From NCBI RefSeq assembly GCF_000389635.1, contig NC_021182.1, positions 248,001 through 312,000 on the forward strand: a stretch of DNA of 64,000 bases, given 5' to 3'. The notes beneath the pieces are model-generated. The model saw only the letters and a program-made list of their open reading frames with translations, searched no databases and was not told where the DNA came from. This document shows, in pieces, positions 18,430 to 27,383 of this stretch. The translations under genes and the position numbers were made by a program. Every line of letters begins with the position of its first letter. Position 1 is the stretch's first letter. Origin of the DNA: Clostridium pasteurianum BC1. GTDB lineage: Bacteria; Bacillota; Clostridia; Clostridiales; Clostridiaceae.

Positions 18430-18712
18430 GTGAAAATGGTGACGATAGGAAGAGTATATATAATTGGATTTGTAGAGAGTCAGAGGTGCTGGAAATCTGA
18501 TATGAAAATTATATGGAAGAACATCCTTGAACAGTTAACTGAAAGCTATGTGAGCTAGTAGGCTTAAACGGTTGTCTACCGTTAAAAAGACAGGGTATTG
18601 ATATTTTGAATTCATCTGTACCTGTAAAAGTGAACATTTTATATGTTAAGTAGGATGGTACCGCGAAGTTTTAACCCGTTCCTATATCGAAAGATATGGA
18701 GCGGGTTTTATT
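18430..18712 (+). promoter_or_regulatory. T-box riboswitch of the tRNA-dependent asparagine operon
   Basis: The T-box sequence AGGATGGTACCGCG is at 18652-18665. It is followed by a strong terminator: AACCCGTTCCTATATC pairs with GATATGGAGCGGGTT (18673-18708) and runs into TTTATTTATT. A structured leader of about 200 bases precedes it. The likely specifier is AAC (Asn) at 18530-18532; a GAA (Glu) codon overlaps it at 18529-18531. A two-codon T-box sensing tRNA-Asn and tRNA-Glu has been described for the equivalent operon of C. acetobutylicum. Uncharged tRNA would favour read-through into aspS-gatCAB. The specifier position is inferred from sequence, not from a computed fold. Confidence 0.85.
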
Positions 18713-18747
18713 TATTTGTAAAGCAATAAATTAAACTAGAAAAGGTT

Positions 18748-18826
18748 TTTATCCGATGACTAGTCGCTGGATAATTCATCTAAACTTGGTGGGAGTACAA
18801 ATTCCCACCAAGTAAGATTCATTGAT
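18748..18826 (+). repeat. Family 1 dispersed repeat, copy C (short)
   Basis: It starts TTTATCCGATGACTAG and ends GTAAGATTCATTGAT, but lacks about 48 internal bases present in copy A. The remaining hairpin ACTTGGTGGGA/TCCCACCAAGT is perfect. It lies between the T-box terminator and aspS, so it is part of the operon's mRNA leader. Confidence 0.85.
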
Positions 18827-18876
18827 AGTTTAGACGTATATTGTATGTAAAAATTTATACATAGGAGGTTATTTTA

Positions 18877-20169
18877 ATGAAAAATATTTATGTAAAAGAT
18901 GTAGCTGCTTTAGCTGATGGAACTGAAGTAGAATTAAAGGGATGGGTGCACAAAATATATGATTTGGGAAAAATAAGTTTTGTAAAGCTTAGAGACAAGA
19001 CAGGAATAGTACAAATTGTTATTGATGAGAGTCTTGATGCTAAGCTAAGACTTGAAATGTGCATAGCAGTAAAGGGAAAAAAGGTCAAAAATGAAAAAGC
19101 ACCAGAGGGAATAGAAGTTCAGGTGGATGAATTAAAGGTACTTGGAAAAACTTATTATGATAAGCTTCCCTTTGCAATAAATGCTGGAAAGATTAAGGCT
19201 GCTTTAGAAACACAGCTTGACCATAGAACAATAAGCTTAAGAGCGCCAAAGATAACTGCCGTATTTAAAGTGCAGGAGAAGATAGCTGATGCTTTTAAAG
19301 ATTATTTAAAGGCAAGAAATTTTACTGAAGTATATACACCAAAGATACTTGCATCGGGAACGGAAGGTGGAAGTGAAGTATTTACGGTTAACTATTTTGA
19401 TCACAGAGCTTTTCTTGCACAAAGTCCACAATTCTATAAACAGATGATGGTTGGCTCAGGTTTTGAAAGAATATTTGAAATAGGTCATGCTTACAGGGCG
19501 GAACTCCATAATACTTACAGGCATTTAAATGAATACGTAAGCTTAGACCTTGAAATGGGCTTTATAGAAGATGAATTTGAAATAATGGATTTAGAAGAAG
19601 GCTTTATAAACTATCTATTTAAATATATTAAAAAAGAATGCGAAAGTGAATTAAAGCTTTATAACATTGAACTTCCAGATGAAGTTAAGATTCCTAGAAT
19701 TCCATTATTTGATGCACAGGAAATACTTCTTAAGGAATATGGAAAGAGATCTCCAAAGGGCAATATTGATAATGAAGGAGAAAAATTATTTTCGGAATAC
19801 ATAAAGAAAGAATATGATAGTGATTTTGTATTCTTAACAAAATATCCAGCTGCTAAAAGACCAATGTATACAATGCCTGATGATGAGATAGAAGGAGCTA
19901 CTAAGAGCTTTGATCTTATATACAAAGGACTTGAAATAACCACTGGAGGACAGAGAATACACGATTATGAAGCACTAGTTGCAAATATTGCTAAGATGGG
20001 CTTCAAAACAGAAGAGTTTGAATTCTATACTGAAAACTTTAGATATGGGATGCCGCCTCATGGTGGGCTTGCTATAGGTCTTGAAAGACTTACTATGAAA
20101 ATACTAGGTTTAGATAATATCAGAGAAGCATCACTACTACCAAGAGATATGAAGAGAATAACACCTTAA
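18877..20169 (+). CDS. aspS: Archaeal-type aspartyl-tRNA synthetase (probably non-discriminating)
   Basis: This 430-residue class II synthetase is the short archaeal/eukaryotic form: an N-terminal OB-fold (about 1-105, KGWVHKIYDLGKISFVKLRD) and a catalytic domain with FLAQSPQFYKQMM, FEIGHAYRAELHNT and the final GGLAIGLERLTMKILG. The bacterial form is much longer. In clostridia this second AspRS charges tRNA-Asn with aspartate, and GatCAB then amidates it to Asn-tRNA-Asn; the three gat genes follow here. AGGAGG precedes the ATG. The upstream T-box has an Asn-type specifier, which fits this role. Whether it also charges tRNA-Asp cannot be read directly. Confidence 0.92.
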   Translation: MKNIYVKDVAALADGTEVELKGWVHKIYDLGKISFVKLRDKTGIVQIVIDESLDAKLRLEMCIAVKGKKVKNEKAPEGIEVQVDELKVLGKTYYDKLPFAINAGKIKAALETQLDHRTISLRAPKITAVFKVQEKIADAFKDYLKARNFTEVYTPKILASGTEGGSEVFTVNYFDHRAFLAQSPQFYKQMMVGSGFERIFEIGHAYRAELHNTYRHLNEYVSLDLEMGFIEDEFEIMDLEEGFINYLFKYIKKECESELKLYNIELPDEVKIPRIPLFDAQEILLKEYGKRSPKGNIDNEGEKLFSEYIKKEYDSDFVFLTKYPAAKRPMYTMPDDEIEGATKSFDLIYKGLEITTGGQRIHDYEALVANIAKMGFKTEEFEFYTENFRYGMPPHGGLAIGLERLTMKILGLDNIREASLLPRDMKRITP

Positions 20170-20196
20170 AGAAAAGGGCAAAGCAACTCTTTTCTT
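20169..20196 (+). other. Hairpin in the aspS-gatC gap
   Basis: AAGAAAAG and CTTTTCTT form a short stem directly after the aspS stop. It has no following T-run and may be an mRNA processing or attenuation site rather than a full terminator. Confidence 0.45.
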
Positions 20197-20200
20197 AGTG

Positions 20201-20286
20201 GAAAGTTGAAAGTGGATAGTGGAAAGTTAATAAAAGTTCAAATATCAATAAGGTGAATTTTCAGTCACTATCAACTCTTAACTTTC
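20201..20286. repeat. Imperfect inverted repeat in the aspS-gatC gap
   Basis: GAAAGTTGAAAGTGGATAGT at 20201-20220 matches the reverse complement of 20267-20286 at 16 of 20 positions. The left arm also contains repeated GTGGAAAGTT units. It separates aspS from gatC within one presumed operon. Confidence 0.55.
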
Positions 20287-20361
20287 TATTGTGGATATAT
20301 AGTGTAATGCAGAATAAATAATTTAGTATGATTTAATATTTGATAGAAGGAGTGAATTTAA

Positions 20362-20649
20362 GTGGAACATGTAAGTGTTGAAGAGGTTAAACACATTGCT
20401 AAGTTGGCAAAATTAGGTTTTACAGAAGAAGAAACTTTAAAAATAGCCAAAGAATTTGAAGCCATACTTACTCATTTTAAAACTATAGATAATCTGGATT
20501 TAAATGATGTGGACTTAAACGAATTTGATGAAGTTAATACAGAATTTAGAAAAGATATTCCAGAGGTATTTGAAGATAAGAAAAAGCTTATGCAGAATGT
20601 AAAGAGTCTTAGAGATGGAGCAATTGAAGTTCCTAAGATAATAGAGTAA
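20362..20649 (+). CDS. gatC: Asp/Glu-tRNA amidotransferase subunit C
   Basis: This 95-residue protein carries the GatC pattern VEEVKHIAKLAKLGFTEEE, the middle DNLDLNDVDL and a C-terminal LRDGAIEVPKIIE. GatC wraps around and stabilises GatA in the amidotransferase. It starts with GTG 20362 behind AGAAGGAG. gatA follows after 35 bases. Confidence 0.95.
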   Translation: MEHVSVEEVKHIAKLAKLGFTEEETLKIAKEFEAILTHFKTIDNLDLNDVDLNEFDEVNTEFRKDIPEVFEDKKKLMQNVKSLRDGAIEVPKIIE

Positions 20650-20684
20650 ATTCAATAAGGCTAATGAGATTAGGAGGGAAAGCT

Positions 20685-22160
20685 TTGGATATAGAAAAGA
20701 TGTCCGTGGAACAATTGAGGGATGGAATAAGAGAAAAAGTTTTTACATCAGAAGAAGTAGTTAAATTTTATTTTGATAGAATAAAAAAGTTTGACGGAGA
20801 GGTAAATTCATACCTAACGCTTTGTGAAGAGAATGCTATTAAAGAAGCCAAAAGCATAGATGAAAGAATAGCAAAGGGTGAAAAAGTAGGTAAACTAGCA
20901 GGGGTTCCCATTGCAATAAAGGATAACATATGTACAGATGGTGTGAAAACTACTTGTGCATCAACGATGCTGGAGGATTTTATACCACCTTATGATGCCA
21001 CCGTTATAAAGAAATTAAAGGAACAGGATGCAGTTATAATAGGAAAAACCAATATGGATGAGTTTGCTATGGGATCCTCCACTGAAAACTCAGCCTTTAA
21101 AACTACTAAAAATCCTTATGATCTGGAAAGAGTGCCAGGCGGATCTTCAGGTGGTTCAGCTGCAGCTGTAGGAGCAGAGCTTGCACCAATATCTTTAGGT
21201 TCTGATACAGGCGGATCTATAAGGCAGCCAGCAGCCTTCTGTGGAGTTGTTGGACTAAAGCCTACTTATGGTCTTGTATCCAGATTTGGACTTATAGCCT
21301 TTGGATCTTCACTGGATCAAATAGGGCCTTTTTCAAATAATATTAGAGATTGTGCACTTACTCTTGAAGTTATAGCAGGAACAGACCCGCTGGATAATAC
21401 CAGTTCTAAAGAGATTGGAGATACTGACTACCTAAATGGAATAGAAGATGGTATAAAAGGTATGAAGGTTGGTGTACCAAAAGAATTCTTAGGTGAAGGT
21501 TTAGATGAAGAAATAAAAGCAGCTGTAAAAAATAGCATTGAAAAGTTTAAAGCACTAGGCGCTGAGGTAGAAGAAATATCATTACCTATTACAAAGGAAG
21601 GTCTTTCAGCTTATTATATCATATCCTCAGCAGAGGCCAGTTCAAATTTATCTAGATTTGATGGGATAAGATATGGTCATAGAGCTAAAGACTATGAAGA
21701 TGTATATGATTTAATGGAAAAAAGCAGAAATGAAGGCTTTGGAGAAGAAGTTAAGAGAAGGATAATGCTTGGTACTTATGCACTATCTTCAGGATACTAT
21801 GATGCTTATTATAAGAGAGCTTTAAAGCTTAAGAAAAAGGTGAAAGAACAGTTTAAAGAAGTATTTTCTAAATATGATATAATAGTAAGTCCAGTATCAC
21901 CAGTTCTTCCGTTTAAATGTGGTGAAAAGAAGGGTAATCCACTGGAAATGTACCTTGCAGATATTTATACTGTAAATATAAATCTTGCAGGTATTCCTGG
22001 AATATCCATGCCTTGTGCACAGAGTAAAGAAGGTCTACCAATAGGAGTACAGCTTCTAGGACCACATTTTGGAGAAAAGAAAATATTCAAAGCTGCCTTA
22101 GCACTTGAAGAAGCTTTAAAAAATGGTGGATTTGAATTGAAAAATTGTGCGTTAAAATAG
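20685..22160 (+). CDS. gatA: Asp/Glu-tRNA amidotransferase subunit A
   Basis: This 491-residue amidase releases ammonia from glutamine for transfer to the mischarged tRNA. The Ser-cisSer-Lys signature is complete: PIAIKDN (lysine), GGSSGGSAAAVGAE and SLGSDTGGSIRQPAAF (the two serines). I take TTG 20685 as the start because AGGAGGG ends 6 bases before it; ATG 20700 is an alternative. The length is normal. The ammonia would be channelled to GatB. Confidence 0.95.
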   Translation: MDIEKMSVEQLRDGIREKVFTSEEVVKFYFDRIKKFDGEVNSYLTLCEENAIKEAKSIDERIAKGEKVGKLAGVPIAIKDNICTDGVKTTCASTMLEDFIPPYDATVIKKLKEQDAVIIGKTNMDEFAMGSSTENSAFKTTKNPYDLERVPGGSSGGSAAAVGAELAPISLGSDTGGSIRQPAAFCGVVGLKPTYGLVSRFGLIAFGSSLDQIGPFSNNIRDCALTLEVIAGTDPLDNTSSKEIGDTDYLNGIEDGIKGMKVGVPKEFLGEGLDEEIKAAVKNSIEKFKALGAEVEEISLPITKEGLSAYYIISSAEASSNLSRFDGIRYGHRAKDYEDVYDLMEKSRNEGFGEEVKRRIMLGTYALSSGYYDAYYKRALKLKKKVKEQFKEVFSKYDIIVSPVSPVLPFKCGEKKGNPLEMYLADIYTVNINLAGIPGISMPCAQSKEGLPIGVQLLGPHFGEKKIFKAALALEEALKNGGFELKNCALK

Positions 22161-22212
22161 AACATTGATGGGGGTCAGACACTAGGGTTCTCAGAGTCTG
22201 ATACTCTCAAAT

Positions 22213-22241
22213 AGAAAGGGGGCAAGCAGCGATACTGCTGC
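22213..22241 (+). promoter_or_regulatory. Distant gatB ribosome binding site with hairpin spacer
   Basis: The only good Shine-Dalgarno is AGAAAGGGGG at 22213-22222, 25 bases from the gatB ATG at 22248. Between them GCAGC and GCTGC (22226-22230 and 22237-22241) can pair; folding would bring the site to about 9 bases from the start. Confidence 0.45.
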
Positions 22242-22247
22242 ATTATT

Positions 22248-23687
22248 ATGAGTTACGAAACTATAATAGGATTAGAAATACATGCAGAGCTTAATACAAA
22301 AACAAAGATATTCTGTAATTGTTCCACTAAATTTGGAGCAAGGCCTAATGAAAATACATGCCCAATATGTATGGGACTTCCAGGAACACTACCTGTTCTA
22401 AATGAAGAAGTAGTTAATTTGGCTGTGAAAGCCGGAACAGCATTGAATTGTAAAATAAATAAATTAAATAAAATGGATAGAAAAAATTATTTTTATCCGG
22501 ATCTTCCTAAGGCTTATCAGATATCCCAACTTGATTTACCTATATGTGGACCTGGTCATGTGGAGATTGAGACTGAAAAGGGTGAGAGGTCTGTAAGGCT
22601 AAATAGAATACACATAGAAGAGGACGCGGGAAAGCTTGTACATTTAGAATATGAACCATTTTCTCTTATAGACTACAATCGTGTAGGGGTTCCACTTATA
22701 GAAATAGTTACAGAGCCTGATATGCGATCACCGCAGGAGGCAGTGACTTTCTTAAGAACATTAAAGGCAATTCTTGAGTATGGTGGTATATCTGATTGTA
22801 GAATGGAACAGGGTTCTTTAAGATGTGATGCAAACATATCCCTTAGAGAGGTTGGCCAAGAGGAATACAACACTAAAGTAGAAATAAAGAATATAAACTC
22901 TTTTAGAGAGCTTCAAAAGGCACTTGAAAAAGAAGAAAAACGTCAAAAGGAACTATATGATTTTGGTGAAGCACATAGGATAGTTCAGGAAACAAGAAGA
23001 TGGGATTCTGGTAAAGGAAGAACTGTAACAATGAGAAGTAAAGAAGATGCCAACGATTACAGATATTTCCCAGAACCAGATATAATACCTATAGTAATTA
23101 AAGATGAGATAATTGAAAAAGTTAAAGAGGATATGCCGGAACTTCCAGAGGATAGAAAAGAAAGATTCATTAAAGAGTATGGACTTTCAGAAAAGGAAGT
23201 AGAAATTTTGGTGTCTGACAAACATTTTTCAGAATACTATGAGGATGTTATTAAACTTGGTGCTGATGCAAAAAGTGTATCAAACTGGATGCTTTCAGAT
23301 ATGCTAAGACTAATAAAAGAACAGGAACTTGAGCTTAAAGATATTCCTGTGAAGAAGGAAGATTTTGCTGCCCTTTTAAAAATGGTTGCTGATAAGAAAT
23401 TAAGTGTAACTTCTGCAAAAAGTGTTTTTGAGGATATGTTTAAAACAGGTAAGCACCCTGAAGACATTGTAAAGGAAAAGGGACTATCACAAATAAGTGA
23501 TACAGGTGCTATTTCAGAAATAGCTGTTGCAGTGTTAAATGCAAATCCACAGTCAGTAAGTGATTACAAGGCTGGAAAAACTCAGGCGGTAGGATACCTT
23601 GTAGGTCAGGTTATGAAGCAAAGTAAGGGTAAGGCAAATCCCAAGATGGCAAGGGATATACTTGAAGAGAAGATAAAAGAAATGTAA
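22248..23687 (+). CDS. gatB: Asp/Glu-tRNA amidotransferase subunit B
   Basis: This 479-residue protein holds the kinase/transferase part of GatCAB. It starts YETIIGLEIHAEL, has the zinc-binding cysteines FCNCSTKFG and NTCPICMG, the motif KNYFYPDLPKAYQISQ and the C-terminal YqeY-like tail ending NPKMARDILEEKIKEM. GatB activates the aspartyl or glutamyl tRNA with ATP and receives ammonia from GatA. It is the last gene of the operon. The ATG has an unusual leader (see separate entry). Confidence 0.95.
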   Translation: MSYETIIGLEIHAELNTKTKIFCNCSTKFGARPNENTCPICMGLPGTLPVLNEEVVNLAVKAGTALNCKINKLNKMDRKNYFYPDLPKAYQISQLDLPICGPGHVEIETEKGERSVRLNRIHIEEDAGKLVHLEYEPFSLIDYNRVGVPLIEIVTEPDMRSPQEAVTFLRTLKAILEYGGISDCRMEQGSLRCDANISLREVGQEEYNTKVEIKNINSFRELQKALEKEEKRQKELYDFGEAHRIVQETRRWDSGKGRTVTMRSKEDANDYRYFPEPDIIPIVIKDEIIEKVKEDMPELPEDRKERFIKEYGLSEKEVEILVSDKHFSEYYEDVIKLGADAKSVSNWMLSDMLRLIKEQELELKDIPVKKEDFAALLKMVADKKLSVTSAKSVFEDMFKTGKHPEDIVKEKGLSQISDTGAISEIAVAVLNANPQSVSDYKAGKTQAVGYLVGQVMKQSKGKANPKMARDILEEKIKEM

Positions 23688-23703
23688 ATTTATTTAAAAG
23701 AGT

Positions 23704-23915
23704 ATTTCAATATAATATTTATAGATTTATATATTGAAATCATCAATATATAATTTTTAGATAATTCCACATAATGTATTATGTTATTATATTATGTGGA
23801 ATTAATTTTTGAAAATTTGTTTTTTAAAGAAGGAAAAAATAGTGTAAAGCCTTATGTACCAGGGCTTTACACTATTTTTGCGAATTCCACACAACTACTG
23901 TTCTGTGGAATTCGC
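23704..23915. repeat. Cluster of four consecutive hairpins after gatB
   Basis: Four stems follow one another: ATTTCAATATA/TATATTGAAAT (23704-23740), TAATTCCACATAAT with its partner (about 23761-23803), AAAAATAGTGTAAAGCC/GGCTTTACACTATTTTT (23837-23877) and GCGAATTCCACA/TGTGGAATTCGC (23879-23915). The third ends in TTTTTG and is the likely gatB terminator. The second and fourth share the arm AATTCCACA. Confidence 0.7.
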
Positions 23916-24332
23916 AATTTTCTTACAATTGAAAATTAAAATAATTATTTCAATCTTTAAAGTTTTTAAACTTAGGTAATTAAATTAATAATATATCCAA
24001 TTTTACATTATTTTAGGTACAGACTTAATGGATATTATTTGACCAAGTAACAACGTACATGATATCGTATTAAGATAATTTGATTTCCATAGTATTTTTA
24101 TTGTGATTTGGTTTTAGAAGTATGTCACTTAAATTTGATTTATAGTAAGACTGCTTTTGTAAGCAACTATTTTTAAATGTAATTTCAGGTTTACATTCAG
24201 TTATGTCAGTATTAGCAATATTATTTAGGCATCTTCATAAATATCAACAATCAGTTTCCTATAAAAAAGCGAAGATTTTGAAGCTAGGATGCTATAAAAA
24301 GAATTTTTATATGAATAAAGTAGATTAACAAA
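23916..24332. other. Intergenic stretch before nrdD
   Basis: No gene with a start codon and ribosome binding site was found. A short open minus-strand frame (about 24070-24226) has protein-like composition but no start and is not called. Confidence 0.4.
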
Positions 24333-24361
24333 TTGCTATAAAATTTTTCCTACTGTATAAT
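24333..24361 (+). promoter_or_regulatory. Promoter of nrdDG
   Basis: TTGCTA at 24333-24338 and TATAAT at 24356-24361 are 17 bases apart. Just downstream, ACAAGATATTGTG (24370-24382) resembles an NrdR box, which would place a repressor over the transcription start; only one such site is clear. Confidence 0.55.
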
Positions 24362-24399
24362 ATTTCAGTACAAGATATTGTGTTCGGGAGGATTAATAT

Positions 24400-26523
24400 A
24401 TGCTATATGTAGTGAAACGTGATGGAAGAGAGGTAGAGTTTAACTCTATTAAGATTAGCAATGCTATAAAAGGTGCGGCAGAGGAGATTGGAATTAGTAT
24501 TAAGATTAGTGAGATTTTAGAACTTACTCAAGAGCTTATAAGGAAGCTTGAGGAGATGGATTTGCAGAGAGTTACCGTAGAAGAAATTCAAAATATGGTA
24601 GAATGTACTCTTTTACATAAAGGATATAAGGAGATAGGTATTGCCTATTCAAATTATAGAAAAGAAAGAACTAAGGTTAGAGATATAAAATCAGATTTAA
24701 TGAGGGCAATATCTCAAATAGGCATAGAAACGGATCGCGACAATGCCAACGTAGGAAATAATTTTAGTTCAAAGCTTCTTAGAATAGCCAGTGAGTCAAA
24801 TAAATGGCATAATCTTGCTAAGATGCCTAAAAGGCTTGCTAAAGCTCATGAGAACGGAGATGTGTATTATCATGATTTGGATAGCTACAATTTAACTGTA
24901 AATTGTTTGCATATACCTACAAAGGAGGTATTACTTAAAGGATTTAATACAGGTTACGGGAATATAAGACCCCCAAAGAGAATAGAATCTGCAGCTGAGC
25001 TTTCATGTATTTTACTTCAGTCCACTCAAAATGATATGTTTGGTGGTCAGTCTCATCCGGATTTTGATAATGATATGGGAGAATTTGTAGATCCAACAAG
25101 GCAGCAGATTAAAGATGAATTTAGAGAATTTGGTATAGATGAAAATAGAATAGATGATATAGCTGAAAAAAAATTAATAAAATCTGTAGAACAGGCTATG
25201 CAGGGAATTGTATACAATTTAAATACTATGCACAGCAGAGCAGGTTCCCAGGTACCTTTTTCATCAATAAATCTAGGTATTCCAAATAATAAGGATGCGG
25301 CACTGGTATGTGAGGTATTTTTAAAAGAATATGAAAAGGGACTTGGAAGAGGTGAACAGCCTATTTTCCCTAATATAATATTTAGAGTTAAAGCTGGAGT
25401 TAATAGAGAACCAGAGGATCCATATTATTATTTATATAAGCTTGCTTGTGACGTGGCAGCAAAGAGAATGAATCCCACATTTATGAATATTGATGCAACC
25501 TTTAATAAAAAGTACTATGATGAAGGAATTATACCTGCAACTATGGGCTGCAGAACCTATGTATGTTCTAATGTAAATGGAGAACCAGGTACTAAGGGAA
25601 GAGGAAATATAGCACCAACAACTATAAATCTACCTAGAATAGGTATAGTTGCCAAAGGTGATGTGAATAAATTCTTTTCTGCATTGGATGTAAGACTAGA
25701 ACTGGCCAAGGATAGCCTTATTGAAAGATATAACATGCTTAAGCATCTGAGATCTAAGGATTTACCTTTTGTTGTGGGCCAGGGACTTATGAAAGGCTCT
25801 GAAAATTTATTACCAGAGGATTCCATCGAGCCTATATTAAAACAGGGAACCTGGGGAGTAGGATTTATAGGACTTGCAGAAGCTCTTGTGGCATTGACAG
25901 GAAAACATCATGGTGAAGATGAAAAATCAAGAGAAATTGGTATAAGGATAATTAAATATATAAGAGATTATACAGATAAGTTGACTAGGGAAACTAAGCT
26001 TAATTGGAGCTGCTATGCTACTCCTGCAGAAGGGTTAAGTGGTAAATTTATTCCTAAGGATAGGGCTGTATTTGGTATAATACCAGGAGTTACAGATAAG
26101 GATTACTATACAAATAGCTATCACATACCTGTAGGTTATAATATATCAATAAAAGACAAAATAGATATAGAAGCCCCATATCATGAGTTGTGTAATGGAG
26201 GACATATAAGCTATATAGAATTAGACAATTATCCAGATGGTAATACTATTAAGGATATAATAGATTATGCATATAAAAATACTAACATAAGTTATATGGG
26301 AATTAATTTTCACATAAGATATTGTAAGTGCTGTGGAACTTATCTTTACAATGGCGAACAACAGTGCACGGAATGCGGAAGTCATGATATACAGGGAGTA
26401 TCAAGAGTTACAGGCTATTTAAGTCTTGATGAGAGATTTGGTAAGGGAAAATATGAGGAAAGATCTGATAGAATTTCACAGGCTAATGGTAACTCTGTAT
26501 ATGATGATATTACAAGTGTTTAG
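24400..26523 (+). CDS. nrdD: Anaerobic ribonucleoside-triphosphate reductase
   Basis: This 707-residue glycyl-radical enzyme makes deoxyribonucleotides without oxygen. It begins with an ATP-cone (about 1-90, YVVKRDGREVEF), which senses ATP/dATP. The catalytic barrel follows, and near the C-terminus a zinc site (CKCCGTYLYNG then CTECGSHD) precedes the glycyl-radical motif RVTGYL. Length and motif order are normal. GGGAGG stands before the ATG. The activating enzyme NrdG is next. Confidence 0.95.
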   Translation: MLYVVKRDGREVEFNSIKISNAIKGAAEEIGISIKISEILELTQELIRKLEEMDLQRVTVEEIQNMVECTLLHKGYKEIGIAYSNYRKERTKVRDIKSDLMRAISQIGIETDRDNANVGNNFSSKLLRIASESNKWHNLAKMPKRLAKAHENGDVYYHDLDSYNLTVNCLHIPTKEVLLKGFNTGYGNIRPPKRIESAAELSCILLQSTQNDMFGGQSHPDFDNDMGEFVDPTRQQIKDEFREFGIDENRIDDIAEKKLIKSVEQAMQGIVYNLNTMHSRAGSQVPFSSINLGIPNNKDAALVCEVFLKEYEKGLGRGEQPIFPNIIFRVKAGVNREPEDPYYYLYKLACDVAAKRMNPTFMNIDATFNKKYYDEGIIPATMGCRTYVCSNVNGEPGTKGRGNIAPTTINLPRIGIVAKGDVNKFFSALDVRLELAKDSLIERYNMLKHLRSKDLPFVVGQGLMKGSENLLPEDSIEPILKQGTWGVGFIGLAEALVALTGKHHGEDEKSREIGIRIIKYIRDYTDKLTRETKLNWSCYATPAEGLSGKFIPKDRAVFGIIPGVTDKDYYTNSYHIPVGYNISIKDKIDIEAPYHELCNGGHISYIELDNYPDGNTIKDIIDYAYKNTNISYMGINFHIRYCKCCGTYLYNGEQQCTECGSHDIQGVSRVTGYLSLDERFGKGKYEERSDRISQANGNSVYDDITSV

Positions 26524-26662
26524 TTAGAAAATACATGAGATTAACGACATCTTTGCATTTGATGTATTGCAGAGCGGCATTAGTTAATTTATAAAAGGTA
26601 TCAATGAGAGGTTTTTGGGTTAAGGTTCGGATAGAGTATATTGGGGAAAGGAAGAGAATTTT

Positions 26663-27175
26663 ATGAGTGATAATAAAATTAGACTTGCAGGAATGCTTTA
26701 TGAAAGCTTAAGCAATGGTCCTGGGCTTAGGAGAGTTTTATTTTCTCAAGGATGCAGACATAATTGTAAGCATTGCTTTAATCCCCATACCCATTCTTTT
26801 CAAGGTGGAGAGCTACTAGATATGGATGGTATTGTGGAAGATATAGTAAATAATCCTATTCTTAGAGGGGTAACCTTTAGTGGTGGAGATCCCTTGGAAC
26901 AGGCAGAAAAATTCGCCTATATTGCTAAAAAGGTTAAAGAAAAAGGAAAAAGTGTTTGGGTCTACACTGGATATACTTTTGAGCAAATACTTAAGGCTAA
27001 GGATAAACGCTTAGATTGGGATGGACTTCTTAAATACTGCGATGTCCTTGTAGATGGTAAGTTTGATATAAATAAAAAAAATGAGAGCTTAAAATTTAGA
27101 GGTTCAAATAATCAGAGGATTATCGATATAAAAAAGAGCTTGAACATGGGGAGAGCTTGTATGGTGCAGTGTTGA
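26663..27175 (+). CDS. nrdG: Anaerobic ribonucleotide reductase activating protein
   Basis: This 170-residue radical SAM enzyme installs the glycyl radical on NrdD. The cluster motif CRHNCKHC is near residue 31, followed by FNPHTHSF, and the SAM-binding GVTFSGGDPLEQ lies near residue 72. It is separated from nrdD by 139 bases with no gene or terminator, so the two are probably one transcript. GGAAAGGAAG precedes the ATG. Confidence 0.95.
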   Translation: MSDNKIRLAGMLYESLSNGPGLRRVLFSQGCRHNCKHCFNPHTHSFQGGELLDMDGIVEDIVNNPILRGVTFSGGDPLEQAEKFAYIAKKVKEKGKSVWVYTGYTFEQILKAKDKRLDWDGLLKYCDVLVDGKFDINKKNESLKFRGSNNQRIIDIKKSLNMGRACMVQC

Positions 27176-27302
27176 TATCTAACGAAGATATAAAATGTTA
27201 AGTAAGACGCATTGGTAACTAACCATCCATGCCTCAAGTGCCACAACCACCAATGAAAACGCTATGGGACTTGCATTCTCTAACTAAATTTTAATAATTG
27301 TA

Positions 27303-27353
27303 AAGAGTACTATGAGATTCATGTAATTGGTTTTCATAGTGCTCTTATTATTT
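27303..27353 (+). terminator. Terminator after nrdG
   Basis: AAGAGTACTATGA and TCATAGTGCTCTT pair around an 18-base loop, followed by ATTATTTTT. Confidence 0.75.
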
Positions 27354-27383
27354 TTAACCAGTTACAAATATAATTTTAGAAAG

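Noticed and set aside
18303-18500. Open frame of 65 codons (MVKMEWICIIAKLG...)
   Set aside because: It overlaps the promoter and T-box leader of the aspS operon, has no good ribosome binding site and no family resemblance.
24070-24226. Minus-strand frame reading ITECKPEITFKNSCLQKQS and following
   Set aside because: Composition looks protein-like, but there is no start codon or ribosome binding site and I recognise no family, so it may be a remnant or chance.
27176-27300. Possible repeat or RNA after nrdG
   Set aside because: The sequence CCATCCATGCCTCAAGTGCC is more GC-rich than its surroundings, but it matches neither repeat family and no gene or fold was convincing.
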